Notes under the pieces: model-generated
The model's database searches: none
What the model was told of the DNA's origin: nothing
The model's input: only the letters and a program-made list of their open reading frames with translations
In this document: piece by piece, positions 5,711 to 6,139 of the stretch
Layout: the number at the start of each line of letters is the position of its first letter
How positions within the stretch are numbered: the stretch's first letter is position 1
DNA from: Anaerolineaceae bacterium
GTDB lineage: Bacteria > Chloroflexota > Anaerolineae > Anaerolineales > Anaerolineaceae
Assembly (NCBI GenBank): GCA_003448875.1
Contig: DLXG01000150.1
Span: 1-6,139, forward strand
Direction: 5' to 3'
Length of the DNA stretch: 6,139 bases
Made by a program: the position numbers and the translations under genes

Positions 5711-6139
5711 CTACCCCTCAAAGCGGTAGCCTGCACCGCGCACGGTTACAATTCGCATCGGTTGGGCAGGCTGCTCTTCGATTTTCTCTCTCAACCAGCG
5801 TACGTGTACATCCACCGTCCGGCTGTCACCGATATAATCCCATCCCCACACTCTTTCCAGAATAAACTCCCGCGAGAGAACCTGTCCGCGGTGTTGAGCC
5901 AGAAAGAGCAGCAATTCATACTCTTTGGGTTTGAGGGGGATGACCTGATCGTTCAGGCGCACCTCCCGTCGGGTAATATCAATCACCAGATTTCCAAAAG
6001 TGATCAATTGCGAGGGCACACTCACCTCGCTGGCGGTTTGACTGAATTCCTCGCGCATCAAGCGCACCCGGCGCAGCATGGCCTTTACCCGCGCCAGCAA
6101 CTCACGCATGCTGAAGGGTTTGGTCAGGTAATCATCCGC
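5711..6139 (-). CDS. OmpR/PhoB-family response regulator, N-terminus cut by window edge
   Basis: The frame enters from the right edge and ends at TAG 5713-5711, giving 143 visible codons including the stop. The first visible residues, [18 protein letters not shown], are the end of a receiver domain with its conserved switch lysine (codon at 6121-6119); the phosphorylated aspartate lies outside. After a linker of about 25 residues comes a winged-helix DNA-binding domain (about visible residues 45-142), with [30 protein letters not shown] as recognition helix, and [13 protein letters not shown] as the wing. These are typical of the PhoB/PhoP/RegX3 group. An internal ATG at 6109 is a methionine inside the domain, not the start. 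The cognate kinase follows after 8 bases, a standard operon. Target genes are unknown; cydAB, next downstream, is a candidate. I leave the symbol blank because family resemblance does not show phosphate regulation. Confidence 0.95.
   Translation of the reverse strand, partial: ADDYLTKPFSMRELLARVKAMLRRVRLMREEFSQTASEVSVPSQLITFGNLVIDITRREVRLNDQVIPLKPKEYELLLFLAQHRGQVLSREFILERVWGWDYIGDSRTVDVHVRWLREKIEEQPAQPMRIVTVRGAGYRFEG

Noticed and set aside
5711..6109. Response regulator as a complete 132-residue protein starting at ATG 6109
   Set aside because: The ten codons upstream to the window edge read [10 protein letters not shown], a receiver-domain end, so the gene continues past the edge.
3948..6139. 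Calling the pair phoB-phoR
   Set aside because: Architecture fits, but no phosphate-transport genes or Pho boxes are visible and many paralogues share this architecture.

Overview
All genes in this window lie on the minus strand, so transcription runs from high to low coordinates. Read in that direction they are: the C-terminal part of an OmpR/PhoB-family response regulator (cut by the right edge), a PhoR-type PAS-containing sensor histidine kinase, the two core subunits of a cytochrome bd-type quinol oxidase (cydA, cydB), a RidA/YjgF-family imine deaminase, and the N-terminal three quarters of an ExoA-like family 2 glycosyltransferase (cut by the left edge). There is no tRNA, rRNA, CRISPR array or mobile element.

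Layout. 6139-5711 and 5702-3948 form a tight regulator-kinase pair with an 8-base gap. A 191-base spacer (3947-3757) follows, holding a weak hairpin with a seven-T run, a TTGTGAA motif, a poor candidate promoter and a short tandem direct repeat. cydA (3756-2371) and cydB (2360-1344) are 10 bases apart, and a strong Shine-Dalgarno sequence begins in the cydA stop codon. A 136-base spacer (1343-1208) carries a perfect 9-bp hairpin, probably the cydAB terminator, then a reasonable -35/-10 pair and a good ribosome binding site for ridA (1207-791). The glycosyltransferase begins 38 bases after ridA at its ATG, or overlaps the ridA stop if an upstream TTG is used. Likely transcription units are regulator-kinase, cydAB, and ridA-glycosyltransferase.

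Function. CydAB would oxidise membrane quinol and reduce O2 to water with high affinity, serving microaerobic respiration or oxygen protection. The two-component system just upstream may control it, but the sequence shows only adjacency. RidA removes reactive enamine/imine by-products of PLP enzymes. The glycosyltransferase suggests surface polysaccharide synthesis and may continue into a polysaccharide locus outside the window.

Organism. It is a bacterium of roughly balanced GC content. CydA has a short Q-loop, CydB is short (338 residues), no proteobacterial CydX is present, and the kinase and regulator look like those of Chloroflexota or Gram-positive lineages. My tentative guess is an Anaerolineae-like Chloroflexota, from overall protein flavour only. 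I found no clear undescribed system. The points most worth a second look are paired cysteines at both ends of RidA, the control region before cydA, and the absence of a visible small third oxidase subunit.
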